Below are positions 56,019-64,000 of a stretch of DNA of 64,000 nt, piece after piece. The stretch is from Bacteroidia bacterium (GTDB taxonomy: Bacteria > Bacteroidota > Bacteroidia > Bacteroidales > Prolixibacteraceae). The position numbers and the translations under genes were made by a program. Where the stretch lies: NCBI GenBank assembly GCA_025358025.1, contig JANYKW010000194.1, positions 1 through 64,000 on the forward strand. The letters are read 5' to 3'. The notes beneath the pieces were generated by a model. It did not search any database. It had not been told where the DNA came from and saw nothing but the letters and a program-made list of their open reading frames with translations. Positions within the stretch are counted from its first letter, which is position 1. Each line of letters begins with the position of its first letter.

Positions 56019-56930
56019 TTATTTCGAGATCTTCTCCACCGCCTCACATATCACAGATACTTTATTCGTAGAAATTACATCAATGCCAGCTTTGATAGCC
56101 TGAACGTAGGAGTCAACATTCTGATTATCACCGAATCCATCTGAGAAAATTTTTACCCCTTTGGCATGGGCTTTCTCAATAAGCTCTTTGGAGAGATCTT
56201 TCCAGTTGGTATCAAGTGCATAGGGATGCCAGGTATCAATCATCCGGTCCAGATCTTTGGGACTGTGCAACGCGGGCAGCATTTTTGCATTCGGAGCTAA
56301 AGTGCGGATCTGTTCAATTTGCTGCTCGCTTACATAGAAGACAGAGCCTTCCAGCAGCTTGTATTTGCTTAGAAGATCGATGAGAACCTTGACGTTGATG
56401 TCTTTGCAGTCGACATAGAGATAAGTTTTTTGCACCGATATATTGTTATGGGCAGAGAGTAGCTGGCAAGACTCTTCCAATGTTGGGATCTTTTCAGCTT
56501 CAAAAAATGGATTGAACCACAATCCTGCAGAAAGTTTACGTGCTTCTTCAAAATTCAACTCTTTCAATGGACCTTCCCCAGTGGTCGTGCGATTAAGATT
56601 TCCATCGTGAAGGATTAATGATTTGCCGTCCTTCGTTTGCCTGACGTCTATCTCAATATAGTCAACCGCCAGATCAAGTGAGATCTGCATGGCAGAGAGC
56701 GTATTTTCCGGTGCAAATTCATTCGATGCACGATGAGTCGCCACTCCCACTACCGGCACATTAGCCGCACGAAGAGTTATCATGCCAGCCTTGGTTTTTG
56801 CATAATCAGGTTTGGAACCGATATATCCGGCAAGTTTTTGAGGTAGTCCGGATTGGTGATTTTGGCCAAAAACAGAATTGCTTCCGGCAAACAAAATAGA
56901 AAAGAAAATCATTGTTAATAGTGATTTCAT
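56019..56930 (-). CDS. Glycerophosphodiester phosphodiesterase family protein (exported)
   Basis: A 303-residue secreted protein with signal peptide (LLTMIFFSILFAGSNSVFG). The family core is seen: VATHRASNEFAPENTLSAMQISLDLAVDYIEIDVRQTKDGKSLILHDGNLNRTTTGEGPLKELNFEEARKL. It has the HR and ExD metal/acid residues and the HDxxLxRTT motif. The protein hydrolyses glycerophosphodiesters to glycerol 3-phosphate, or a related sugar phosphodiester. It is in the periplasm or on the surface and probably scavenges phosphate or lipid headgroups. Confidence 0.9.
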   Translation of the reverse strand: MKSLLTMIFFSILFAGSNSVFGQNHQSGLPQKLAGYIGSKPDYAKTKAGMITLRAANVPVVGVATHRASNEFAPENTLSAMQISLDLAVDYIEIDVRQTKDGKSLILHDGNLNRTTTGEGPLKELNFEEARKLSAGLWFNPFFEAEKIPTLEESCQLLSAHNNISVQKTYLYVDCKDINVKVLIDLLSKYKLLEGSVFYVSEQQIEQIRTLAPNAKMLPALHSPKDLDRMIDTWHPYALDTNWKDLSKELIEKAHAKGVKIFSDGFGDNQNVDSYVQAIKAGIDVISTNKVSVICEAVEKISK

Positions 56931-57045
56931 GTAGTAGTAATTGAGTTATTAATTTGGAATATTGAATAATGGATTATCAATATTACTAAGATCTAGCATG
57001 CGGTGTTCATTACTTTATCCTTTTTACTTTCTCCTTTATCCTTCT

Positions 57046-57921
57046 TTAGTTGATATACATAGCCCTGAAATCGCTGGGAGTCATATTAGTTCCGGTTTTG
57101 AACTGCCGGTTAAAATTGGAAATGTTGTTAAATCCAGATTCCATGCTAATTTGAGAAATAGGAATGCCGTTCTCAATCAGTAATTTTTTTGCATGGCAAA
57201 CTCTGAGTTCGTTCAGGAAGGTCATGAAGGTTTTTTTTGTGCTTTTTTTAAAATATTTACAAAAAGCATGTGGAGTCATGTTGGCTATTTGGGCAACATC
57301 TTCAATTTGTAAAGGGGAATGGAAATTTTTGATCACATAATGGTGTACCTTTTGGAGTCTGACAAAAGATGGGCTGTTAACATCCAGAAACGGTATACCA
57401 GTGGAAAATTCTTCTGTGAGGAGGTTCCTGGATTCTGATTTGGCAAGTTCTGCCAAAATTTCAAGCATCAGAATAATTCGGAGAGGTCCTTTTGATTTTG
57501 TCAGATCATCCAGCATCTGCAGAATATTGCTGTTTTTTGCATTTGGAAATACAAGGCCTGCCTGAGCTTTTTTCAGCAGTTCCAGGATCGGAATCATCTC
57601 CTGAACTGTGAAAAACTTCTCTCCCAAAAAATTTTCGGAAAAAAGAATGACAATGGCTTTTGCCTGCATCATGTCTGTCTGATCGTGTATATTATCATTT
57701 TTCCAATAGTGCGGAATATTGGGTCCAAGAAGAATCAGGTCACCCTCCTGGAAATTTTCGATCGTATCTCCAACAAATCTTTTTCCTTTGCTTTCAATAA
57801 CATATTTCAGTTCATACTCGGGGTGAAAGTGATATTCTGAATGAAACTGAGGTAATATTAACTTAGTTGCTAAAAATGACGAACCTTCGCTAAGCAGTAT
57901 CTTTTGGTAGATTGCTTTCAT
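57046..57921 (-). CDS. AraC-family transcriptional regulator with cupin sensor
   Basis: A 291-residue AraC regulator. An N-terminal cupin-like domain (FHSEYHFHPEYELKYVIESKGKRFVGD, NFQEGDLILLGPNIPHYWKN) may sense a sugar. The C-terminal double HTH includes LQIEDVAQIANMTPHAFCKYFKKSTKKTFMTFLNELRVCHAKKLLIE and ISMESGFNNISNFNRQFKTGTNMTPSDFR. It is divergent from the sugar oxidoreductase/aminotransferase pair and probably controls it. A symmetrical ATTAA-CTAG-TTAAT site (58001-58016) lies between them. Confidence 0.92.
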   Translation of the reverse strand: MKAIYQKILLSEGSSFLATKLILPQFHSEYHFHPEYELKYVIESKGKRFVGDTIENFQEGDLILLGPNIPHYWKNDNIHDQTDMMQAKAIVILFSENFLGEKFFTVQEMIPILELLKKAQAGLVFPNAKNSNILQMLDDLTKSKGPLRIILMLEILAELAKSESRNLLTEEFSTGIPFLDVNSPSFVRLQKVHHYVIKNFHSPLQIEDVAQIANMTPHAFCKYFKKSTKKTFMTFLNELRVCHAKKLLIENGIPISQISMESGFNNISNFNRQFKTGTNMTPSDFRAMYIN

Positions 57922-58000
57922 GTCTGGTATATTATTGTTTCAATGTTTGGGGATAATGGTCGAATTTTGACAAAATTATATTAATCTTTGATAATTAAAC

Positions 58001-58033
58001 ATTAAACTAGCTTAATATATTGAATTAAATTTG
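58001..58033 (+). promoter_or_regulatory. Candidate operator and -7 box for the oxidoreductase gene
   Basis: An imperfect palindrome, ATTAAACTAGCTTAAT, at 58001-58016 is followed by a TAAATTTG -7 box at 58026-58033. No TTG element is at the usual -33 distance, so activator-dependent transcription, perhaps by the adjacent AraC protein, is plausible. Confidence 0.45.
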
Positions 58034-58081
58034 CATAGTTGAGAGTTAAGAAATCAGAACAGGCAGATAACAGGTTATTCG

Positions 58082-59077
58082 ATGAAAAAAGTTGCAATTC
58101 TTGGTTTTGGTTTTATGGGTATGACCCATGCCGAAAGTATTCTAAAGAATAGCGAATTGGATTTGGTAGCCATTATTGATAAGAATCCAAAAGCGGTCGA
58201 AGAGAAATTGCTCTCAGGTACGGGTAATTTTGTGACAGGTAAGTTGGCACAAGAGAAGCTGGAACAGATAAAAAGGTATAGCAGTCTGAACGATTGCCTC
58301 GAATTTGAAGAGCTGGATGCTGTTCATATATGTGTCCACACGGACCTTCACTATGAAATGACCAGAAAAGTACTGCTTCACGGGAAACATGTTTTTTTGG
58401 AGAAGCCTTTTTGTTTGAATTTGCAGCAGGCCGAAGAGCTGATCAGACTGGCCCGGGAAAAAGATAGAATTCTGATGATTGGGCATGTGGTACGTTTTAT
58501 GCCGCCCTATCAAAAGCTGAAGGAATATATTGACAACGGGACTTTCGGAGCACTTAAGTTTTTATCCTTGTCACGATTTTCGGGAGTGCCTGCCTGGGGT
58601 GAGTGGATGGACAGGAGAACTACATACGGATCATCTGGTGGAGCATTATTTGATCTTCTCATTCACGATATTGATTATGTGAATTATATTCTTGGATTGC
58701 CTGGCAGTATCAAATGTGATTATCTGCCGGGTCTTTTAAGCAAGCATGATTACATCAGTGCACTTTGGAGTTATTTTGACAAGGACTTAAAAGTTAAAAT
58801 TGAAGGTGGAAATATTTTTCATTCTTCTTTTCCTTTTCAGGCAGGCTATATGGCAAGTTTTGAGCAGGCAAGCATACAATATTCAACCATGAAGGGGGAT
58901 ATCATCCAGATTGCCACAGATTCTTCTCTGGAGGAGGTACCTTCAGGTCTGGCAGGTGATGGTTTTTACAATGAAATTGCCTACTTCGCGCAGTGTATCA
59001 ATCAGAACAGGTCTCCTGTGGAATGCATGCCTGAATCCTCTCTGCAAACCATTCAGCTATGCTACGATCATTTATAA
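58082..59077 (+). CDS. Gfo/Idh/MocA-family NAD(P)-dependent sugar oxidoreductase
   Basis: A 331-residue oxidoreductase. The Rossmann start is KKVAILGFGFMGMTHAESIL; VHICVHTDLHYEM, the EKPFCLN motif with its catalytic Lys, and the HDIDYVNYILG motif are family features. It probably oxidises or reduces a sugar or cyclitol hydroxyl. The aminotransferase gene begins 13 bases after its stop, so the pair could make an amino sugar or aminocyclitol. The substrate is unknown. Confidence 0.88.
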   Translation: MKKVAILGFGFMGMTHAESILKNSELDLVAIIDKNPKAVEEKLLSGTGNFVTGKLAQEKLEQIKRYSSLNDCLEFEELDAVHICVHTDLHYEMTRKVLLHGKHVFLEKPFCLNLQQAEELIRLAREKDRILMIGHVVRFMPPYQKLKEYIDNGTFGALKFLSLSRFSGVPAWGEWMDRRTTYGSSGGALFDLLIHDIDYVNYILGLPGSIKCDYLPGLLSKHDYISALWSYFDKDLKVKIEGGNIFHSSFPFQAGYMASFEQASIQYSTMKGDIIQIATDSSLEEVPSGLAGDGFYNEIAYFAQCINQNRSPVECMPESSLQTIQLCYDHL

Positions 59078-59090
59078 TTATTTAACTGGA

Positions 59091-60305
59091 ATGAAAAAAG
59101 ACTTAGCAATTTTCGGAGGAACTAAAACTGTAGAAAGGGATTTTATGTGGCCGCTCTTCGATGAAACGGATGTAAAATGTGTGGCCGACATCGTCCGGAG
59201 TGGGATATGGGGAAATCCTGATTGCGGTGGATCTGTAGCCGATTTTGAAAATGAATTTGCAACTTATTGCGGAACAAAATATGCCCTAACCTGTGTAAAT
59301 GGTTCTGTCGCACTTCGTTTGGCGCTCATCGCCTGTGGTGTAAAACCAGGAGACGAAGTGATTGTACCTCCTTACACGTTCATTGCAACTGCCTCCATAG
59401 TTATTGAAGCTAATTGTGTACCGGTTTTTGTGGATATTGATCCCAGAACTTACAATCTGGATGCTGCCAAAATAGAAGCTGCCATTACCCCGAGAACCAG
59501 GGCGATCATACCGGTTCATTTTGCCGGACAAGCCTGTGAGATGGATCTGATTATGGCGGTGGCAAAAAAACATGGATTAAGAGTCATTGAAGATGCCTGC
59601 CACGGACATGGAGCAGCTTACAAGGGGAAGAAACTGGGTTCGATCGGTGATGCAGGATGCTTTAGTTTTCAATCTTCCAAAAACCTTACCAGCGGTGAAG
59701 GCGGAGTCGTGATTACAAATGATGATGAACTTTATCAGATGATGAATTCTCTCCGCAATGTCGGGAGGGTGGATGGAGGAGCCTGGTACGAACATCACCA
59801 TGCCGGATGTAATTACCGTATTACACAACTACAGGCGGTTTTGCTTTCAAATCAGTTGAAAAAGCTGGAAGAGCAAACCTTAAAACGCCATGAGAACGGA
59901 ACCTACCTCAATGAACTTTTGTCGAAGATTGAAGGAATTACTCCTTTAACGAGAGGATTGGGAGAGACAGTTCATAGTTATCATATCTATATTTTCAAAT
60001 ACGATAAAGAGAAATTTAGCGGATTATCAAAAGTGGAGTTTTCAAAAATGCTGGCAGCCGAAGGAGTCCCCTGTTTCATGGGTTATCCGGAGCCACTTTA
60101 TAAACAACCACTTTTTCAAAAGAAAAACTTTATGTGCTATGCTATTCCGGAATCTGCAGACTATTCAAGGGTTCAGTGTCCGGTCACGGAAAAAGCATGT
60201 TATGAAGAAGCAGTATGGATTATGCAACACGCCATGCTGGGATCAAGGAGTGATATGGAACTCTTTGCTTCCGCCATATTAAAAATTCAAAAATCAATCA
60301 GTTAA
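59091..60305 (+). CDS. DegT/DnrJ/EryC1/StrS-family aminotransferase
   Basis: A 404-residue PLP-dependent sugar aminotransferase: GSVALRLALIACGVKPGDEVIVPPYTFIATASIV, the PLP-contact Asp168 in RVIEDACHGHGA, and Lys197 in FSFQSSKNLTSGEGG, which forms the Schiff base. It transfers an amino group to a keto-sugar or keto-inositol (StsC-like). The open frame extends upstream over the oxidoreductase to 58911, but ATG at 59091 (MKKDLAIFGGTK) is the family start. The oxidoreductase upstream likely supplies the keto substrate. Confidence 0.9.
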   Translation: MKKDLAIFGGTKTVERDFMWPLFDETDVKCVADIVRSGIWGNPDCGGSVADFENEFATYCGTKYALTCVNGSVALRLALIACGVKPGDEVIVPPYTFIATASIVIEANCVPVFVDIDPRTYNLDAAKIEAAITPRTRAIIPVHFAGQACEMDLIMAVAKKHGLRVIEDACHGHGAAYKGKKLGSIGDAGCFSFQSSKNLTSGEGGVVITNDDELYQMMNSLRNVGRVDGGAWYEHHHAGCNYRITQLQAVLLSNQLKKLEEQTLKRHENGTYLNELLSKIEGITPLTRGLGETVHSYHIYIFKYDKEKFSGLSKVEFSKMLAAEGVPCFMGYPEPLYKQPLFQKKNFMCYAIPESADYSRVQCPVTEKACYEEAVWIMQHAMLGSRSDMELFASAILKIQKSIS

Positions 60306-60405
60306 TAACAAGTACTCTTACGAATTTCAAAAAAAGTCAGTTAAAGATTTGTGTCCTTTGCTACGCAACTACTACTAATTCCTTCAAGTCGATTCTACTG
60401 ACAGT

Positions 60406-60440
60406 GCAAAAGGGTTATCCATTTCGGGTAACCTTTTTGC
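60406..60440 (+). terminator. Terminator after the aminotransferase gene
   Basis: GCAAAAGGGTTATCC and GGGTAACCTTTTTGC pair in a long stem (with G-U pairs) around an ATTTC loop. It lies about 100 bases after the stop; the intervening sequence shows no gene. Confidence 0.75.
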
Positions 60441-60496
60441 ATTAGTGATGGGTACTGAACGAATTGGCTAGGTACAAAATTCCGGCTAACATGAAC

Positions 60497-61078
60497 TTAC
60501 TTCACCTCCTCGTACGTTGTGTCAACAGTATTTCCGGCTTTTGTTCCTTTGGGCATCTTCTTTAATCTCCATGCCATCATTAGTTCCAAAAGACCATAAA
60601 CCAACAGAACTGCACCCAGAAATGTGATAATATTTTCGGCACTTTCAATGGGTTGAACCAACAAAAATGCGCCTCCGGATAACATTAGCAAAGCAAATAT
60701 AAGATAGATCCATGACCAGATTGACCTGGTTAATGTTCCTAAAGCTCCGAGTAACTGCATCAGTCCCAGTAACAATAAAATAATTCCAAAGAAAATTCCG
60801 AAGACCTTCACGATGATCATAGGGAAAAGAAGGAAAAGGAGTCCCCATACGATATTAAAAAATCCCTGGAAAGAGGAACTTAAGTTCATCGCATGGTTGT
60901 TTTTCTTGCACGAAAATAATAAAGTGAAGATTCCACTTAGTGTGATCATCCCTCCAACGGTCATAATTACAGATTTGAGGGTCAGGTCAGGTATAGAGAG
61001 GAAGAGCACACCAACAGCAAAAGTGAGGATTCCCCTGATGAATGCATTTTGTGTAGAGGGCAGGAAAGAAAGTCTCAT
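60497..61078 (-). CDS. HdeD-family membrane protein
   Basis: A 193-residue inner-membrane protein with about six hydrophobic helices, in three related pairs: ILTFAVGVLFLSIPDLTLKSVIMTVGGMITLSGIFTLLF, FFNIVWGLLFLLFPMIIVKVFGIFFGIILLLLGLMQLLGAL and WIYLIFALLMLSGGAFLLVQPIESAENIITFLGAVLLVYGLLELM. This is the HdeD fold; in E. coli HdeD helps acid resistance at high density. The role here is unknown. A short basic C-terminal tail follows. Confidence 0.83.
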   Translation of the reverse strand: MRLSFLPSTQNAFIRGILTFAVGVLFLSIPDLTLKSVIMTVGGMITLSGIFTLLFSCKKNNHAMNLSSSFQGFFNIVWGLLFLLFPMIIVKVFGIFFGIILLLLGLMQLLGALGTLTRSIWSWIYLIFALLMLSGGAFLLVQPIESAENIITFLGAVLLVYGLLELMMAWRLKKMPKGTKAGNTVDTTYEEVK

Positions 61079-61210
61079 AGTTTATTCTCTTAGGAAAATA
61101 AAAGGATTTTGGTATAACAATATTAGAAATTATTTGCGAAGAAATGGTTAAAATTCTGCAACTTCCGGAAGAGATTATTTGCTACCTTTCCACCAACAAA
61201 TCAACAATCA

Positions 61211-63592
61211 ATGAGAAATATAACCGGATTTCGCTACTTCGTGGCAGTGTGCTCCATCTTGATACTTATATCAACAGGCGGAGATATTAAAGGACAAGAT
61301 AATCAAAGTTATACCAAATTTGTCGACCCATTCCTGGGTACTGATTTCTTTGGTCATACTTATCCGGGTGCATCGCTGCCTTTTGCTTTGGTTCATGTCA
61401 GTCCTGACTGCAATACAGTTGGCTGGACCTATTGTGCCGGCTACACCTGGTCTGATCAGTCCATTATGGGATTCAGTCACACCCATTTCAGCGGAACCGG
61501 CATGGTAAGCGGTGGTGATATCCTTCTGCAACCCTTCGTTTCAAACAGGATGAAGATCGTTCCCGGAACAATTGAAAAGCCTGAAGAGGGATACCGTTCA
61601 AGATTTGATCACAAAGATGAGGTAGCATCTCCGGGTTATTATTCAGTCTACCTGAAAGATAATCTTGTAAAAGTTGAACTGACAGCAACAAAAAGGGCGG
61701 CCATGCACAGATATACTTTCCCTGAAACCTTGAATGCCAGGGTAATTCTGGATATTGGACATCAAATAGGCAGCACTCCGTCGACAGGAAAATCCAGGAT
61801 AGATATTATTAATGATCGACAGTTGGAAGGTTTTAAGTGTACAGAACGGGGGACTGTATATTTTGTTGCTGAGTTCAGCAAGCCATTTGAATACTATGGA
61901 ACATTTGATGCTACTTATAAAACTCCCGAGTCAGGAGGTAGTATATTCCCATACAAAAACAGTGAAATTGGTGATAAAATTGGAGCTTTTGTCTCTTTTC
62001 AAACAAGTAATAACGAACAGGTTTCAGTTAAGGTTGCCCTGTCTTACATTGATCTGGAAGGTGCAAGAAAGAATTTAAAGGATGAGATGCCGGATTTTAA
62101 TTTTGACAGAATCAGAAATGAGGCGGAGAAAACCTGGAACAAAGAGCTTTCGAGGATTGAGATATCCGGAACTACAGACAAGAAGATGGAGATCTTTTAT
62201 ACAGCCGTTTACCACTCTTTATTGGCCCAGTATATTTCGCAGGATGTTGATGGCAGGTATTTTGGGATGGATGGCAAGATTCACAAGGCAGAAGGATATG
62301 ATTTTTATGGATCATTCTCATGCTGGGATACTTACCGCTCCCAGCACCCTTTTTTGACTCTTGTAGCACCCGACCATGTAAATGATTTTTTGAAGTCGAT
62401 TGTTGCCAAAGCCAAAGATTTTGGCTGGATGCCTGCTCAACATTTTTTGAATGTTTATGGTGAGGGTATGGTAGGTGACCACCTTATCCCGATTGTGGTT
62501 GATGCGTATATGAAGGGTTTCCGGGATTTTGATGTTGAGTTTGCTTACCAGGCTATCAGAAAAAAGGCACTGGAACTACCCAAACCCCCGGTGCCGGCAA
62601 GTGCCGGACGTTCGGGACTGGAGTTTTACCTGAAATTGGGTTATGCTCCCATCGACAAGGTGACTGAGGCTGTGCCTAATACGCTGGAACTGGCTTACGA
62701 TGATTGGTGTATTGCTCAGATGGCCAAGGCATTGGGAAAGAATTCAGATTATGACCTCTTCATAAAACGGGCACTTAATTATAAAACACTATGGGACGGA
62801 AGTGTAGGTTTTATGAGGCCTAAAAAGGCCGACGGAACTTTTCTGGAGGCATTGAATGGTCGTGAACAAGTGATCGATACAGTAGGTAAGCATACTTATT
62901 ACAGGTATTTCGATCCACTTCTGGTTGGAAGACGTCCATCCAGGCACTATACTGAATCCAATGCCTGGCAATACATCTGGTCTGTTCAGCATGATGTGAA
63001 AGGGTTGATTGATCTTTTTGGGGATAACAAAAAATTTAATGACAAGTTGGATCAGTTTTTTACCATGGATCCAAATATTTCACTCCCCAAATATGTTGGG
63101 GTTGTAGGTACAATCGGTCAGTATGTACATGGTAATCAGCCATCTCATCATGTAGCTTATCTGTATAACTATTCAGGCGAACCCTGGAAAACACAGGAGA
63201 GGGTAAGGCAGGTCTGTGAGCAGCTGTATAAATCGGGTCCGGGAGGCCTTTGCGGCAATGAAGACATGGGATCACTCTCCTCATGGTATGCCTTGAGTGC
63301 CATGGGAATCTATGCAGTGACACCAGGAATTCCTGTATATAATATCGGTTCTCCACTGTTTGAGAAAGTTGTCCTTAATCTCCCTGGAGATAAATCCTTT
63401 GTTATTCAGGCAAACAAAAATTCTGCTGAGAATTTATATATTCAGTCGGCTACTTTGAACGGATCATCCTTCAACAGAACCTGGATTTCCCATGAAGAGA
63501 TTGTCAAAGGAGGAATTCTTGTTTTTGAAATGGGTTCTAAACCCAACAAAAAATGGGGGAACCTTTCTCCTCCTCCTTCTATGACCCGATAA
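61211..63592 (+). CDS. GH92 alpha-mannosidase (exported)
   Basis: GH92 enzymes are calcium-dependent exo-alpha-mannosidases that trim N-glycans and yeast mannan, common in Bacteroidota. The 793-residue protein has a signal peptide (FRYFVAVCSILILISTGGDIKGQ). Family segments are YTKFVDPFLGTDFFGHTYPGASLPFALVHVSPDC, MGFSHTHFSGTGMVSGGD, SFSCWDTYRSQHPFLTL, VVDAYMKGFRDFDVEFAY and GLCGNEDMGSLSSWYALSAMGIYAVTPG, the last holding the catalytic Glu and Asp. Its mannosyl substrate cannot be fixed. It stands alone, facing away from hdeD. Confidence 0.95.
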   Translation: MRNITGFRYFVAVCSILILISTGGDIKGQDNQSYTKFVDPFLGTDFFGHTYPGASLPFALVHVSPDCNTVGWTYCAGYTWSDQSIMGFSHTHFSGTGMVSGGDILLQPFVSNRMKIVPGTIEKPEEGYRSRFDHKDEVASPGYYSVYLKDNLVKVELTATKRAAMHRYTFPETLNARVILDIGHQIGSTPSTGKSRIDIINDRQLEGFKCTERGTVYFVAEFSKPFEYYGTFDATYKTPESGGSIFPYKNSEIGDKIGAFVSFQTSNNEQVSVKVALSYIDLEGARKNLKDEMPDFNFDRIRNEAEKTWNKELSRIEISGTTDKKMEIFYTAVYHSLLAQYISQDVDGRYFGMDGKIHKAEGYDFYGSFSCWDTYRSQHPFLTLVAPDHVNDFLKSIVAKAKDFGWMPAQHFLNVYGEGMVGDHLIPIVVDAYMKGFRDFDVEFAYQAIRKKALELPKPPVPASAGRSGLEFYLKLGYAPIDKVTEAVPNTLELAYDDWCIAQMAKALGKNSDYDLFIKRALNYKTLWDGSVGFMRPKKADGTFLEALNGREQVIDTVGKHTYYRYFDPLLVGRRPSRHYTESNAWQYIWSVQHDVKGLIDLFGDNKKFNDKLDQFFTMDPNISLPKYVGVVGTIGQYVHGNQPSHHVAYLYNYSGEPWKTQERVRQVCEQLYKSGPGGLCGNEDMGSLSSWYALSAMGIYAVTPGIPVYNIGSPLFEKVVLNLPGDKSFVIQANKNSAENLYIQSATLNGSSFNRTWISHEEIVKGGILVFEMGSKPNKKWGNLSPPPSMTR

Positions 63593-63613
63593 TTAATAAA
63601 AAATCATTCTAAA

Positions 63614-63781
63614 TTATTTTGAGGATAAAAGGTTATTCTTTTTTTCGAACATGATATTAATATGTTCTAATGTCTTGTGTTGTTTGACTTCAGAGCCAAT
63701 TTGAACGTTTTTTTCAATCATTTCCGGTGTGATTCGTACCGGGATTGATTTTTTTGGATATTTCCGCGTTTTGGTATCCAT
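63614..63781 (-). CDS. Small hypothetical protein (55 residues)
   Basis: A complete frame on the minus strand from ATG at 63781 to TAA at 63614-63616. The product is basic at its start (KTRKYPKKS), has PVRITPEMIEKN, then EVKQHKTLEHI, and ends in FEKKNN. No family was recognised. Its start lies directly under a plus-strand promoter for the next gene, and its stop faces the GH92 stop. Whether it is expressed cannot be judged from the sequence alone. Confidence 0.5.
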   Translation of the reverse strand: MDTKTRKYPKKSIPVRITPEMIEKNVQIGSEVKQHKTLEHINIMFEKKNNLLSSK

Positions 63782-63801
63782 AGGTTGAAGTTTTATATTT
63801 G
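63769..63801 (+). promoter_or_regulatory. Promoter of the etfB gene
   Basis: TTTTG (63769-63773) and TATATTTG (63794-63801) are separated by 20 bases, a near-perfect Bacteroidota promoter. Transcription would begin near 63807, about 90 bases before the etfB ATG. Confidence 0.75.
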
Positions 63802-63898
63802 CCCCCCGATAGATTGAAAATTAGAGTAAACTTATGTGATGAGTCCGGAAGAATCGGGACAATTTCCATATCGGCCATTTTAAAATATATATATTCAA

Positions 63899-64000
63899 AT
63901 GAAGGGTTTAAAAATTATTGTATTGGCCAAGCAGGTTCCCGATACCAGAAATGTAGGGAAAGATGCTATGAAGGCAGACGGAACAGTAAACAGGGCAGCA
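63899..64000 (+). CDS. etfB: Electron transfer flavoprotein subunit beta, N-terminus (partial)
   Basis: The first 34 residues, KGLKIIVLAKQVPDTRNVGKD and onward, match the start of EtfB (FixA), the beta subunit that with EtfA carries electrons from acyl-CoA dehydrogenases. The gene runs off the window. It has a clear promoter and a 90-base leader. Only the N-terminus is visible. Confidence 0.85.
   Translation, partial: MKGLKIIVLAKQVPDTRNVGKDAMKADGTVNRAA

Overview
The window looks like a chromosome segment of a Bacteroidota member, most likely of the Bacteroidales/Marinilabiliales kind. The evidence is the repeated TAnnTTTG promoter element, weak Shine-Dalgarno sequences, a eukaryote-like citrate synthase, a lipoprotein TamA (TamL type), a PorT-like type IX secretion protein beside menG, a DUF3467 gene after rpoC, and GH29/GH92 glycosidases. 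The genus cannot be told from the sequence alone. No CRISPR array, prophage, insertion sequence or rRNA was seen.

Layout. 1-1542 is the tail of the ribosomal alpha operon (rpsD end, rpoA, rplQ). 1789-10306 holds metabolic and redox genes: citrate synthase, a UbiD decarboxylase, rubrerythrin, an adenine-deaminase-type enzyme, TrpB2, OsmC, thioredoxin and MarR. TrpB2 is preceded by what reads as a complete transcription attenuator: promoter, leader peptide with two Trp codons, and terminator. 10365-13998 is a C39-peptidase ABC exporter with its HlyD partner and a small HTH protein; no precursor peptide is visible.

14285-28409 is a fucose-type glycan locus: fucI, a fused 2-oxoacid dehydrogenase E1, a LacI regulator, an enlarged FucP-like permease, a GDP-mannose 3,5-epimerase, a nucleotidylyltransferase/GHMP-kinase fusion, a decayed mannose-1-phosphate guanylyltransferase, a GH43-like beta-propeller protein and two GH29 alpha-L-fucosidases. 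The epimerase, fusion and manC remnant form an unusual sugar-nucleotide module (L-galactose or L-fucose related by inference) inside a degradation locus.

28484-34314 carries a nitroreductase, lipopolysaccharide kinase and heptosyltransferase genes (one with a ten-base G tract), an SDR, a PurM-like protein and menG. 34370-40987 is envelope-rich (PorT-like, TamL, HhH protein), with a flavoprotein and a TrmH-type methyltransferase. 41092-55866 is the main expression block: rpsU, xerC/D, hpf, tRNA-Tyr, tRNA-Gly, tuf, secE, nusG, rplKAJL, rpoB, rpoC, DUF3467. 56019-64000 holds a GDPD, an AraC regulator, a Gfo/Idh oxidoreductase with a DegT aminotransferase, HdeD, a GH92 mannosidase, a 55-residue hypothetical gene, and the start of an electron-transfer flavoprotein beta gene.
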